Source of the DNA: JAICKM01 sp038228295
Lineage (GTDB): Bacteria > Chloroflexota > Chloroflexia > QHBQ01 > JAICKM01
Direction: 5' to 3'
Length of the DNA stretch: 64,000 nucleotides
Assembly: GCA_038228295.1 (NCBI GenBank)
Contig: JBBRPH010000016.1
Span: forward strand, 22,411 to 86,410
In this document: positions 8,157-15,992 of the stretch, piece by piece
How the letters are laid out: every line of letters starts with the position of its first letter
Numbering within the stretch: position 1 is the stretch's first letter
Program-made: the position numbers and the translations under genes
The notes under the pieces: model-generated
What the model was told of the DNA's origin: nothing
Seen by the model: only the letters and a program-made list of their open reading frames with translations
Databases searched by the model: none

Positions 8157-8947
8157 CGGCTGCCCTCCTGTGGCGAGTAATCGGCGACTTGCTCAGCCAC
8201 TCGCAGGAAGCGGGCGGTGCGCGGTTCGCGTTCCAGCACGTAGGTGACGTAGGTACTCAGTGCCCGGTCGAGTTCGGCCAGCACCGGCGGCGATACGCGC
8301 ACCCGCGCCACATCGGGCCAGGTGCTGCGCTGAATATGACGCAACATCTTGAACGCCGTCACCGATAGATCACGGGCCACTCCGGCGCGTTTGCAGGCCG
8401 GGCACAACACGCCGCCCTGCGCTGGACTCCAGGCATTGACCACCGGCGCCAACGCGGTGCGACATTCGACACACTGCGTCAATTCAGGTCGGTAGCCGAG
8501 CAAGCCCAGTAGTTGCACCTCATACCAATGCTGCAAAAGTTCGGGCGTTTGCGCGTAGTCCAAGTAGCTCAAGCCGTCGGCCAGCAGCTTGTAAACGGCG
8601 TAGTTTTCCAGGTTGTCGGGGGTCAGGCGGTCGATCAATTCAACCAGATAGAAAGCGTAGGCGATACGGTCGAGGTCTTCACCGATGGGCCGGTGCGGAT
8701 CCAGCACCTCGCACTGCGTCACGATATCCAGATTACGCGCCGTGGCGATCATCAGCTTGCTGCGGCTAAACAGTTCGACATGACCGCTCATGTGGCTGGC
8801 TGGCTTGCGCACGCCTTTCGCCACTACACGGATCTTGCCCCGTTGCGGCGTGTAGAGGGTCAGGACATAGTCCGCCTCACCGATCTCCGACCGGCGCAAT
8901 ATGATGCCCTCGGTGCGATATAACCTCTCATGCAGCGGCGTAGTCAT
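8153..8947 (-). CDS. recO: DNA repair protein RecO
   Basis: A recombination mediator that helps RecR load RecA on SSB-coated single-stranded DNA. The 264-residue protein has the N-terminal OB fold (RTEGIILRRSEIGEADYVLTL) and a C-terminal helical domain carrying a four-cysteine zinc site (CVEC and CPAC, about residues 163-191). It is the first gene of a minus-strand run of overlapping genes. The upstream gap leads to the divergent glyQS T-box region. Confidence 0.95.
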   Translation of the reverse strand: MTTPLHERLYRTEGIILRRSEIGEADYVLTLYTPQRGKIRVVAKGVRKPASHMSGHVELFSRSKLMIATARNLDIVTQCEVLDPHRPIGEDLDRIAYAFYLVELIDRLTPDNLENYAVYKLLADGLSYLDYAQTPELLQHWYEVQLLGLLGYRPELTQCVECRTALAPVVNAWSPAQGGVLCPACKRAGVARDLSVTAFKMLRHIQRSTWPDVARVRVSPPVLAELDRALSTYVTYVLEREPRTARFLRVAEQVADYSPQEGSR

Positions 8948-9090
8948 GCCCGGCCTCTCCCTATACCTTGTGCAACGCGCACAATTCTCTCTTCTATTAT
9001 ACCCGATTTCCTGCCTGTTGTGTTATCTGCCGGCCGGGCGGCGCTCCGTCTTCCTACGCTATACCGACTGAAAATACGCCGAATGGTCCC

Positions 9091-9119
9091 TTGCCGCCGC
9101 CGCCGGGATGCGCTATACT
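9091..9119 (+). promoter_or_regulatory. Promoter of the T-box/glyQS transcript
   Basis: TTGCCG (9091-9096) and TATACT (9114-9119) are separated by 17 bases, and the T-box leader begins just downstream. The 8948-9090 stretch before it is the divergent recO upstream region and holds no gene. Confidence 0.6.
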
Positions 9120-9126
9120 AAGCCCA

Positions 9127-9352
9127 TAGCCAGCGCCGCCGTAGCATCGGCGGGGACGGAGAAGAGTAGGGAGCGAGCGGTCGGCCAGCGAGCGGGGGAG
9201 AGTGCAAGCCCTGTGCGACTCTGTTTCTGAAGGGCGCTCCTGAGCCAGGCCGCGCATGGGCTGAAAGTGGGCCGTCTCAGCGGGCGGCCAAGTAGGGTGG
9301 AACCGCGGGCGGCTGTGGCCTCTCGTCCCTAGCATGGGGCGAGGGCTTTTTT
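9127..9352 (+). promoter_or_regulatory. T-box riboswitch (glycine)
   Basis: This leader senses uncharged tRNA-Gly and controls read-through into glyQS. The canonical T-box AGGGTGGAACCGCG is at 9294-9307. It is followed by a terminator stem (about 9317-9346) and a run of six U. The stem I region starts near 9160 with GGAGCG pairing to CGCTCC. On the 3' side the specifier region reads GAAGGGC (about 9229-9235), which offers a glycine codon (GGG or GGC). Its position upstream of a glycyl-tRNA synthetase agrees with the specifier. Confidence 0.92.
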
Positions 9353-9392
9353 GTTGCCCTCGCCGGATGATCCTAGTAGAGAGGACACAACA

Positions 9393-10739
9393 ATGGATAC
9401 TCCGGTGCAAAACGCGGAAGCGGCGGCCACCCAGCCGGTGGCGATGGAGACGATTGTGGCGCTCGCCAAGCGGCGCGGCTTCGTCTTCCCGTCGTCCGAA
9501 ATATACGGCGGCTTTTCGAGTACTTGGGACTACGGCCCCCTCGGTGTGGAGCTGAAGCGCAACGTCAAGGCCGCCTGGTGGCGCGCCATGGTGCAAGAGC
9601 GCGACGACGTAGTGGGCCTCGACTCGGCCATCCTAATGGCCCCGGCGGTCTGGCAAGCATCGGGCCACGTCGCCAACTTCACCGATCCGCTCGTGGACTG
9701 CAAACAGTGCAAGATGCGCTTTCGCGCCGACCATGTGCAGGGCACCGTCTGCCCCAACTGCGGCGGCGAACTGACCGCAGCACGCAACTTCAATCTGATG
9801 TTCAAGACCTTTGTCGGCCCGGTGGAAGAGGATGCGGCGGTCGCCTATCTGCGTCCCGAAACGGCGCAGGGCATCTTTGTCAACTTCCTCAACGTGCAGG
9901 GGTCCATGCGGCGCAAGCTGCCGTTCGGCATCGCCCAGCAGGGCAAGTCGTTCCGCAACGAGATCACACCGGGCAACTTTATCTTCCGCACGCGCGAGTT
10001 TGAGCAGATGGAGATGGAGTTCTTCGTGCTGCCGGGCGAAGATGCACACTGGTACGCGCATTGGCGGCAAGAGCGCTTCAACTGGTACACGCGCCTGGGC
10101 GTGAACCCGGCGCGGCTGCGGCTGCGCGACCACGAGCCGGCCGAACTGGCCCACTACTCGCAGGCCACCGCCGACATCGAGTACCTGTTCCCGATGGGCT
10201 GGGGCGAACTCGAAGGCGTGGCCCATCGCGGCGACTACGACCTGACCCAGCATCAGCAGGCCAGCGGTAAAGACCTGCGCTACTTCGACGACGAGACCAA
10301 GACACACGTCCTGCCGTATGTGATCGAACCGGCGGTGGGGGCTGACCGCGCCACGCTGGTCTTCCTGCTGGATGCCTATCATGAAGAGCGGGTGGAAGCC
10401 ACCGGCGACACGCGCGTGGTGTTGCGCCTGCATCCTGAACTCGCGCCGATCAAAGTGGCGATTATGCCGCTCTCCAAAAAGGAGCCGCTGACCGACTTGG
10501 CGCAAGAGATCCACCGCACGGTACGCCGCCAGTATATGAGCCAGTATGATCAGACGGGCGGGGCCATCGGCAAGCGCTACCGCCGCCAGGACGAGATCGG
10601 CACGCCACTCTGCATCACGGTGGACTTCACCAGCCTCGAAGACCACGCGGTCACCATCCGCGAGCGCGACTCGATGGCGCAGGTCCGCGTGCCGATTGCC
10701 AACCTGCTGCCGGCCCTGCGCGAGCGGCTGGGGTTCTAG
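9393..10739 (+). CDS. glyQS: Glycine--tRNA ligase, single-chain class II
   Basis: Charges tRNA-Gly with glycine using ATP. The 448-residue protein is the dimeric single-chain type, not the two-subunit alpha/beta type. It has the N-terminal FVFPSSEIYGG and the DYGPLGVELKRN stretch, a zinc-binding insert (CKQCKMRF ... CPNCGG, about residues 103-128), class II motif 2 (SFRNEITPGNFIFRTREFEQMEMEFF), and a C-terminal anticodon-binding domain. The ATG at 9393 is chosen over a frame extension into the T-box terminator. The gene is controlled by the upstream T-box. Confidence 0.96.
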   Translation: MDTPVQNAEAAATQPVAMETIVALAKRRGFVFPSSEIYGGFSSTWDYGPLGVELKRNVKAAWWRAMVQERDDVVGLDSAILMAPAVWQASGHVANFTDPLVDCKQCKMRFRADHVQGTVCPNCGGELTAARNFNLMFKTFVGPVEEDAAVAYLRPETAQGIFVNFLNVQGSMRRKLPFGIAQQGKSFRNEITPGNFIFRTREFEQMEMEFFVLPGEDAHWYAHWRQERFNWYTRLGVNPARLRLRDHEPAELAHYSQATADIEYLFPMGWGELEGVAHRGDYDLTQHQQASGKDLRYFDDETKTHVLPYVIEPAVGADRATLVFLLDAYHEERVEATGDTRVVLRLHPELAPIKVAIMPLSKKEPLTDLAQEIHRTVRRQYMSQYDQTGGAIGKRYRRQDEIGTPLCITVDFTSLEDHAVTIRERDSMAQVRVPIANLLPALRERLGF

Positions 10740-10742
10740 CGT

Positions 10743-10756
10743 GTGAAAGGTGAAAC
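10743..10756. repeat. Heptad pair after glyQS
   Basis: GTGAAAG and GTGAAAC lie in tandem three bases after the stop codon. I see no inverted partner nearby. Confidence 0.5.
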
Positions 10757-10795
10757 GTGGATAATTATTCAGCTTAGGTCCGTAAATTTATAACC

Positions 10796-11236
10796 TTGCG
10801 TGCGCGTAAGACATGGCTCCGCCCGTGGAGCGTGGCCCAACCGCTAGGCGGTGGGATCGCGCCGGCAGGTACTTGCTGTAGTGGCTGGACCGCCGAACAA
10901 CTGTATCGCCTATCGTATGGCCTGCCGGCGGCCAACGTGCTGCCCGAAATTTACAAGCTGCCCTACGCTATGAGTTGGCATCGTGTAAAACGCTGGAGCT
11001 ATGACACTGGGCAACGTTACCCGCTGGTCTTCAACGGCGTGATGAGCGATTGCCGGGCTGTTGGATCAACGGGGTGTACCCAGCTAGATCCTGCTAGCGA
11101 GCCACAGACCCAACTCAAGAACTTCCATTTCACTAATGACCAAGCGTGGCAAGTGTTCTGGCACCAACTGAACGTCGATCCCACCACAAGCCAAAACTTA
11201 CCGTGGTCAACCGACATCCGCAGAAACGACCAGTGA
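10796..11236 (+). pseudogene. C-terminal remnant of a secreted protein family
   Basis: This open frame has only a TTG start and no ribosome binding site or signal peptide. Its last 110 residues align with the C terminus of the gene at 60242-63488: shared blocks include a QLY segment, an IY..P segment, the AMSWHRVKRWSYD-like region, GVMSDCR and QAWQVFW. It therefore looks like the tail of a once full-length paralogue. A lipoprotein gene follows it, as at the other locus. Confidence 0.7.
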
Positions 11237-11295
11237 TATGCTGTGGCTGAAATACAGCCATGAAAAGCTTTTAACTCAGCGATAGGAGTGAACCG

Positions 11296-12048
11296 ATGAA
11301 CAGAGCCATAACTGCGGGGGAATTCGGCAGGCGCTGGACAGTAGGGGCAGTTGGCTGCGTGGCGTTCTGTCTGCTAGCAGCCTGCGGCACGAACGTAGTC
11401 ACCGGCACTGCCACACCGGTGACTACGGCTAATCCCACCGTATTGGAGTTGCCGACCGCCCCGCCCACCGTACCCATCTCGCCAACCGCGACCCTCGAGT
11501 TGAATGCCTCGGTACTGACGAAGATCGCCGTTCTGCAAACGCGCTACCCAGATGACTACGCGACCGCCTACACCGATGAGGTCCAGCGCGCCCAACGCAT
11601 GGCGCAATCTATGCTGACCCCGCACCCCAGCTATATCCCGGTGTTGCCCCCCGGCTACCTTACGGCGACCCCCGTATTGGGCATTAAGGAATGCGGCGTA
11701 GCCAGCCAGTCCTTTCCCTGGCCGGAGAACTGCTGGCGCGGGTACGTCAACGGGCAAATGGTCCTGGTGAAAGCCGGTAGCCCCCCCGGCGATAGAGAGC
11801 ATGGCATCGTGTGGATTGTGGGCGATGGGCAAGGTGACAATGAGGTGCCCTGGTATGCGGCCCCCCAAGCGGTGAAGGGACTTCGCATCCTCTCCGTCAC
11901 CGGCACCCGGATGCTCCTCGCACCCGTGGTCCCCCCGCCCCCGCCGATCACCTTCACCTTCGACCTCGCCACCCGCCAATGGATCGGCCCCGACGGCACG
12001 CCGTTGCCCACGCCGACCGTAACCCCCCGCGCTACAGTGCTGCCGTAA
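11296..12048 (+). CDS. Lipoprotein of unknown function
   Basis: A 250-residue protein starting at an ATG with AGGAG seven bases before it. A signal peptide ends in a lipobox (LLAAC, Cys about residue 31). A Thr/Pro/Val-rich linker follows, and then a compact domain from about residue 70 with few recognisable features. The C-terminal end (FDLATRQWIGPDGTPLPTPT) is repeated as a decayed copy at 12125-12208. It is probably anchored on the outer face of the membrane. The upstream remnant plus lipoprotein arrangement parallels 60.2-63.8 kb. I do not recognise the domain. Confidence 0.8.
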   Translation: MNRAITAGEFGRRWTVGAVGCVAFCLLAACGTNVVTGTATPVTTANPTVLELPTAPPTVPISPTATLELNASVLTKIAVLQTRYPDDYATAYTDEVQRAQRMAQSMLTPHPSYIPVLPPGYLTATPVLGIKECGVASQSFPWPENCWRGYVNGQMVLVKAGSPPGDREHGIVWIVGDGQGDNEVPWYAAPQAVKGLRILSVTGTRMLLAPVVPPPPPITFTFDLATRQWIGPDGTPLPTPTVTPRATVLP

Positions 12049-12124
12049 GGTTCGTAAGCAAGGGAGCCAAGGGTCCATGCAGACAGCAGCCTTCGCACAG
12101 CGGTTAAGCAGAGGGCGGGCGCTA

Positions 12125-12208
12125 TTCGATCTGTCCATCCGCCAATGGATCGGTTCCGACGGCGCGCCGCTGCCCGCCCCCACACCCAGGCCAACGGCCG
12201 GACCGTGA
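12125..12208 (+). pseudogene. Decayed duplicate of the lipoprotein C terminus
   Basis: Twenty-seven codons and a stop read FDLSIRQWIGSDGAPLPAP and so on, closely matching the C-terminal end of the gene that stops at 12048. There is no start or upstream frame. The rest of 12049-12595 holds no other gene that I can support; it becomes AT-richer towards the promoter at 12508. Confidence 0.65.
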
Positions 12209-12507
12209 CGCACGATAGGTAGTGTAATACGGACCCTGGCCCTGCCGGCGAGCGACCACCGTCCAGCCACGGAAAGCAGCACGAGTGCCGCCAAGCCACG
12301 CCCCAGCACCGCAGCCCCGCCCCGCTTGCGCCGGCAAATAGCGGCTCTTTGCGGAACAGTGAAGTCGTCCGATCCCCCTTGCTGTTTTATAGATCACCCG
12401 CTGTATAAATAGCGTGAATCGCTGCTTAGGCTAGGCAATTGATTCCAGCCCAGTGGAAATGCAACCACGCTATTCCGCAAAAAACTCTCACCGGTTCCGT
12501 GGATAAC

Positions 12508-12536
12508 TTGCCGTCACCACGCGCAAGTGCTACTAT
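12508..12536 (+). promoter_or_regulatory. Promoter of the glutaredoxin-like gene
   Basis: TTGCCG (12508-12513) and TACTAT (12531-12536) are 17 bases apart, about 60 bases upstream of the start codon. Confidence 0.5.
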
Positions 12537-12550
12537 ATACCAAGCCTATA

Positions 12551-12578
12551 CCTGACACCTGACACCTGACACCTGACG
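12551..12578. repeat. Heptad array (CCTGACA)
   Basis: Four 7-bp units, CCTGACA three times and then CCTGACG, lie in the 5' leader of the next gene, 17 bases before its start codon. Confidence 0.8.
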
Positions 12579-12595
12579 CAACGGAGATCAGCCCC

Positions 12596-12859
12596 ATGCC
12601 AACCACCTCGCCACCTGCCCCCATCATCGTCTATAGCGGCCCTCTCTGCAGTGGCTGCCAAGAAGTCAAGGAGTATCTAAGCGCGCAGGGGCTGCCGTAT
12701 GAGGAGCGCAATATTCGCGCCGATATGGCGACGATGATCGAGTTCCGGCGCAAAGGCTACGAGATCCTGCCGGTGATCGAACTGGGGCCGACTGTAATCC
12801 GCGAGTACGAGTCGTTGGCGCAGTTAACCACCGCCCTGCGCGCAGGCGGCTATCTCTAA
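12596..12859 (+). CDS. Glutaredoxin-like thiol protein
   Basis: An 87-residue thioredoxin-fold protein with a redox-type CSGC motif at residues 18-21 (IIVYSGPLCSGCQEVKEYL). A PVIEL segment follows that matches the cis-proline loop of glutaredoxins/NrdH. It probably reduces disulfides in the cytoplasm; no ribonucleotide reductase gene is nearby, so NrdH is not claimed. A GGAG site lies about nine bases before the ATG. The downstream glycosyltransferase starts 14 bases after its stop, so the two may be co-transcribed. Confidence 0.85.
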   Translation: MPTTSPPAPIIVYSGPLCSGCQEVKEYLSAQGLPYEERNIRADMATMIEFRRKGYEILPVIELGPTVIREYESLAQLTTALRAGGYL

Positions 12860-12873
12860 ACCAGGAGACTGCG

Positions 12874-15846
12874 ATGCTGCCTGATGCCGTTGCTGCCCCT
12901 AGTGATATTTCGGTGCACGTTCCGGCCCGCCCAGCAATACCGCTGCCGGTACGACGCTGGGGACCCTTAGCCGGGGGCCTAGCCGCATTAGCTCTAGCTG
13001 TGTGGGCTGAGAGCCGCGTAGAAGCGGGCGATACGTCGAACACCCCGCTAATCGCCTACCTACTTGCCGTTGTACTGTTTGCGGCAAGCGCCCGGCTCCT
13101 GCCCGACACTTCGGCAGACGAAGCCGCCGGCTCCGCCGATACACCACTACCCGATGAACGGCGCGTGATCTGGTTCGTGGCGGCCCTCAGCGCAGTGGGG
13201 GCAGTGGTGCTCAACGTGATCGGGCTGGTCCAATTACGCGCCAATATCGAGTCGCCCACCGGTTTTTGGCTCTGGCTGATCAGCCTGATTGTGCTACTGG
13301 TCGGCGGCAGCGGCGTGAGCCGCCGGCAGGGCTGGGCGGCGCGCTGGGGCCGGGCGGTCTGGCCGACGACTGGTTGGGGACGCGCAGTGCTGGTCTTGGC
13401 CGTACTCGTGCTGCTCGGCGGAGCGGCAGCGGCGCGCTGGATCGCGTTGGACCGTGTGCCGTTCGGGCTCAATGCCGACGAGGGCGACCGTGCTTCGCTC
13501 TCCATCCGCCTGATCCGGGGCACCGACCGCAGCGGCTTTTTCGACATCGGTTGGTACTACATTCCGATGCCCTACTTTCAGATCCTGGCCGCCTGGATGC
13601 GCTGGTTGGGCATCGGCTTCGTGCAAGCGCGCGCCTTCAGCGGCCTGTGCGGCCTGATCAGCGTGGCCGGCGTGGCGTGGATCGGGCTGCGGCACTTCGG
13701 CGTGCGGGTCGGCCTATTAGCCGGGGCGCTATTGGGCTTGATGGCCGTCGCGCTGCAATTCTCGCGTGTCACCACTGAAGCGAACCCGACCACCACGCTC
13801 TGGGTGATCAGCGTGGCGCTGTTCCTGGAGGGCGCACGCACCGGCAAGGCTTGGGCCTGGATCGGGGCCGGGTTGGCGGGGGGGTTTTCGCTCTATTTCT
13901 ATCCCAGCGGACGGCTCTGGGCGCTGTTCGCGGCGGGCTGGTGCCTCTATTTGTTGCTGCACGGCCTGGGTGGACGGCGTTGGGGCATCGTGCGGGGCAC
14001 AGCGTTGGCGGCGGTGGCGGCGCTGCTGGTGGTCGGCCCATACTTCGTCCGCATCGAACACGACCTCAAAATGTTCAGCCTGCGCGCCCAGCAAACCTCG
14101 ATCTTCGATCCCGCAAACCCCATCCGCCTGCCCTACTACGACGCGCACTGGTCCCTGCCCCAACTACTCCAGGCCCAGGTGATCCACGCGGTCGGCATCT
14201 TTAATCAGTTTAGCGACAACGGCGGAGTCTGGCCCACCGATAAACCGCTACTGGCAGGCTTGCTCGCCGTCTTGACGCTGCTGGGCCTAGGCGGGTTGGT
14301 GTTGCGTCCGCGCGATCCACGCTGGGTGGCGCTGGCCGGCTGGTTCCTGACCGGCTTTGTCGGCGTGATCGTCACCGTGGAAACGCCGAATATGCAGCGC
14401 ATGGCAACCGCGGTGCCGGTGCTGGCGTTGGCGGCGGCGCTGACCCTCGACAGCCTGGCCCGGCGCGTCGAAGCGGTGACAGCGGGGGGGACGGCGCGTG
14501 TGCGGCGGGCCGTCGCCGCCGTCAGTACCGTGGCGATCGCCCTGGTTGCCGCCGGGCTGCTGGTGAACGAAGCCCGCTTCTATTTTGTGGACTATGCGGC
14601 GATGGACCGCTGGCCGGCCCCCACGGTATTAGGCAAGGCCGTCGCCGCGCAGGGCACCGATACGCTGGTGACGACGGTCGGCCGCTATGCGCCGATGGTC
14701 AACGCGGGCTGGGTGCGGCTGCTGGCCTTCGACATCCCGCGCGCGGCCATCGGCACGCCGGGCAGCCACTTGCCGCTGGCGGTGCCCGCCGACCGCAATC
14801 TGTCCTTTCTGGTCTATCCCAAACAGGCCGAATATCTGCCCTATCTGCGCGACCTCTATCCCGGCGGCACGCTTATGCCTATCACACACACTACCGACGG
14901 CCTGCAATTCAGCATCTATCGTGTGCCGCAAGCGGCGTGGGCCGCTACACAGGGCGCGCTGGCCGGGCCGCCGGGCGCACCAGGCGTGCCGGTGGAGACG
15001 CTGGGCAGCGCGCCGCCCGGTTGGAGCCGTTATCCCAGCCCCATGCGCTGGACGGCAGGGTTGCGTGTGGCCGAATATTGGAACTACACCGTCGAGATCG
15101 GCCCCGGCCCGGCCCAGTTGACGCTGGACGGCAGCTCCGTACTGACCATGCCGGCCGGCACTGCGCGGCAAGCCGTCACGCTGGCCCTGGCGCGCGGCCT
15201 GCACACTGTCGAATACAGCGGCACCCTAGCCCAGCCGGGGCTGCCCGCGCTGTTCCGCTGGGGCGTGGTGCCCGAAAGTGCGTCCGATGCCGCGCCCGTA
15301 GCAGCCGTCTTGGAGCCGGTGCGCCAGGCCGACCTCAGCACGCAGTTGACCCGACCCAGCGGCCTCTACGGCGTAGTCGAAGTAGCCGACCGGCCGCTAC
15401 AGCAACGGCTCGATCCGACCCTGGCGGCCTGCTGCTTGGCCGAGCAGATTCGCAGCGACGGCCGGCCCTATACCGTCACCTACACCAGCACCTTGATCGC
15501 ACCGATAGACGGCGCTTACACGATGCAACTGTTTGCCCAAAGCGCAGTGGACCTGACGCTCGACGGGCACGCCGTTATCCACAGCGACGGGCCACAAGAC
15601 GAGCCGGTGCATGGGCAGGTGACGTTGACCCAGGGGCCGCACGCAGTCCATCTGGTGTTGCACGGCCGCGACGGTCCCGGTGGCCTGGAATGGAGTTGGA
15701 CCCCGCCCGGCGGCGAGCCGTCCATCGTGCCGCCGCACGCGCTCATGCCCCCCCCCGGCGCGGGTGTGCAACCCGCCCAACCGCCCGGCGTGCTGGGTCT
15801 GCGCGAGGTCCAGCCGCTAGACGTACCGCTAGAGACGATCCGTTAG
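12874..15846 (+). CDS. GT39/ArnT-like membrane glycosyltransferase with PA14-like tail
   Basis: A 990-residue protein. After an N-terminal hydrophobic region, an acidic pair in the first large loop (NADEGDR, about residue 203) and the pattern of following helices match GT-C family glycosyltransferases that use polyprenyl-linked sugar donors. The C-terminal third is extracytoplasmic. A beta-rich region lies at about residues 720-810 and a PA14-like sugar-binding module (DGAYTMQLFAQSAVDLTLDG) at about residues 880-960. AGGAG is placed seven bases before the ATG. Donor and acceptor are unknown; transfer to surface proteins or glycans is the likely role. Confidence 0.85.
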   Translation: MLPDAVAAPSDISVHVPARPAIPLPVRRWGPLAGGLAALALAVWAESRVEAGDTSNTPLIAYLLAVVLFAASARLLPDTSADEAAGSADTPLPDERRVIWFVAALSAVGAVVLNVIGLVQLRANIESPTGFWLWLISLIVLLVGGSGVSRRQGWAARWGRAVWPTTGWGRAVLVLAVLVLLGGAAAARWIALDRVPFGLNADEGDRASLSIRLIRGTDRSGFFDIGWYYIPMPYFQILAAWMRWLGIGFVQARAFSGLCGLISVAGVAWIGLRHFGVRVGLLAGALLGLMAVALQFSRVTTEANPTTTLWVISVALFLEGARTGKAWAWIGAGLAGGFSLYFYPSGRLWALFAAGWCLYLLLHGLGGRRWGIVRGTALAAVAALLVVGPYFVRIEHDLKMFSLRAQQTSIFDPANPIRLPYYDAHWSLPQLLQAQVIHAVGIFNQFSDNGGVWPTDKPLLAGLLAVLTLLGLGGLVLRPRDPRWVALAGWFLTGFVGVIVTVETPNMQRMATAVPVLALAAALTLDSLARRVEAVTAGGTARVRRAVAAVSTVAIALVAAGLLVNEARFYFVDYAAMDRWPAPTVLGKAVAAQGTDTLVTTVGRYAPMVNAGWVRLLAFDIPRAAIGTPGSHLPLAVPADRNLSFLVYPKQAEYLPYLRDLYPGGTLMPITHTTDGLQFSIYRVPQAAWAATQGALAGPPGAPGVPVETLGSAPPGWSRYPSPMRWTAGLRVAEYWNYTVEIGPGPAQLTLDGSSVLTMPAGTARQAVTLALARGLHTVEYSGTLAQPGLPALFRWGVVPESASDAAPVAAVLEPVRQADLSTQLTRPSGLYGVVEVADRPLQQRLDPTLAACCLAEQIRSDGRPYTVTYTSTLIAPIDGAYTMQLFAQSAVDLTLDGHAVIHSDGPQDEPVHGQVTLTQGPHAVHLVLHGRDGPGGLEWSWTPPGGEPSIVPPHALMPPPGAGVQPAQPPGVLGLREVQPLDVPLETIR

Positions 15847-15890
15847 CCGATTTTCAGCCCAATAGCCACCTAATCTACACCCGTGGGCTG

Positions 15891-15919
15891 TTGTCAAAAT
15901 TGATTATACGCTCCATAAT
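15891..15919 (+). promoter_or_regulatory. Promoter of the Kelch-SLH gene
   Basis: TTGTCA (15891-15896) and CATAAT (15914-15919) have a 17-base spacer. The start codon follows about 75 bases later. Confidence 0.5.
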
Positions 15920-15992
15920 GCAGTAGAGTGTATTGAGCACTCACAACGCGGAGTCGTGGTACCGCAATATTATCAGCGAAGTGAGGTTTCTG

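Noticed and set aside
9633..10646. 337-codon minus-strand frame opposite glyQS
   Set aside because: Antisense of a conserved synthetase with no independent support.
10796..11236. Intact small gene
   Set aside because: Only a TTG start without ribosome binding site, and the whole frame aligns to the C-terminal end of a much longer protein.
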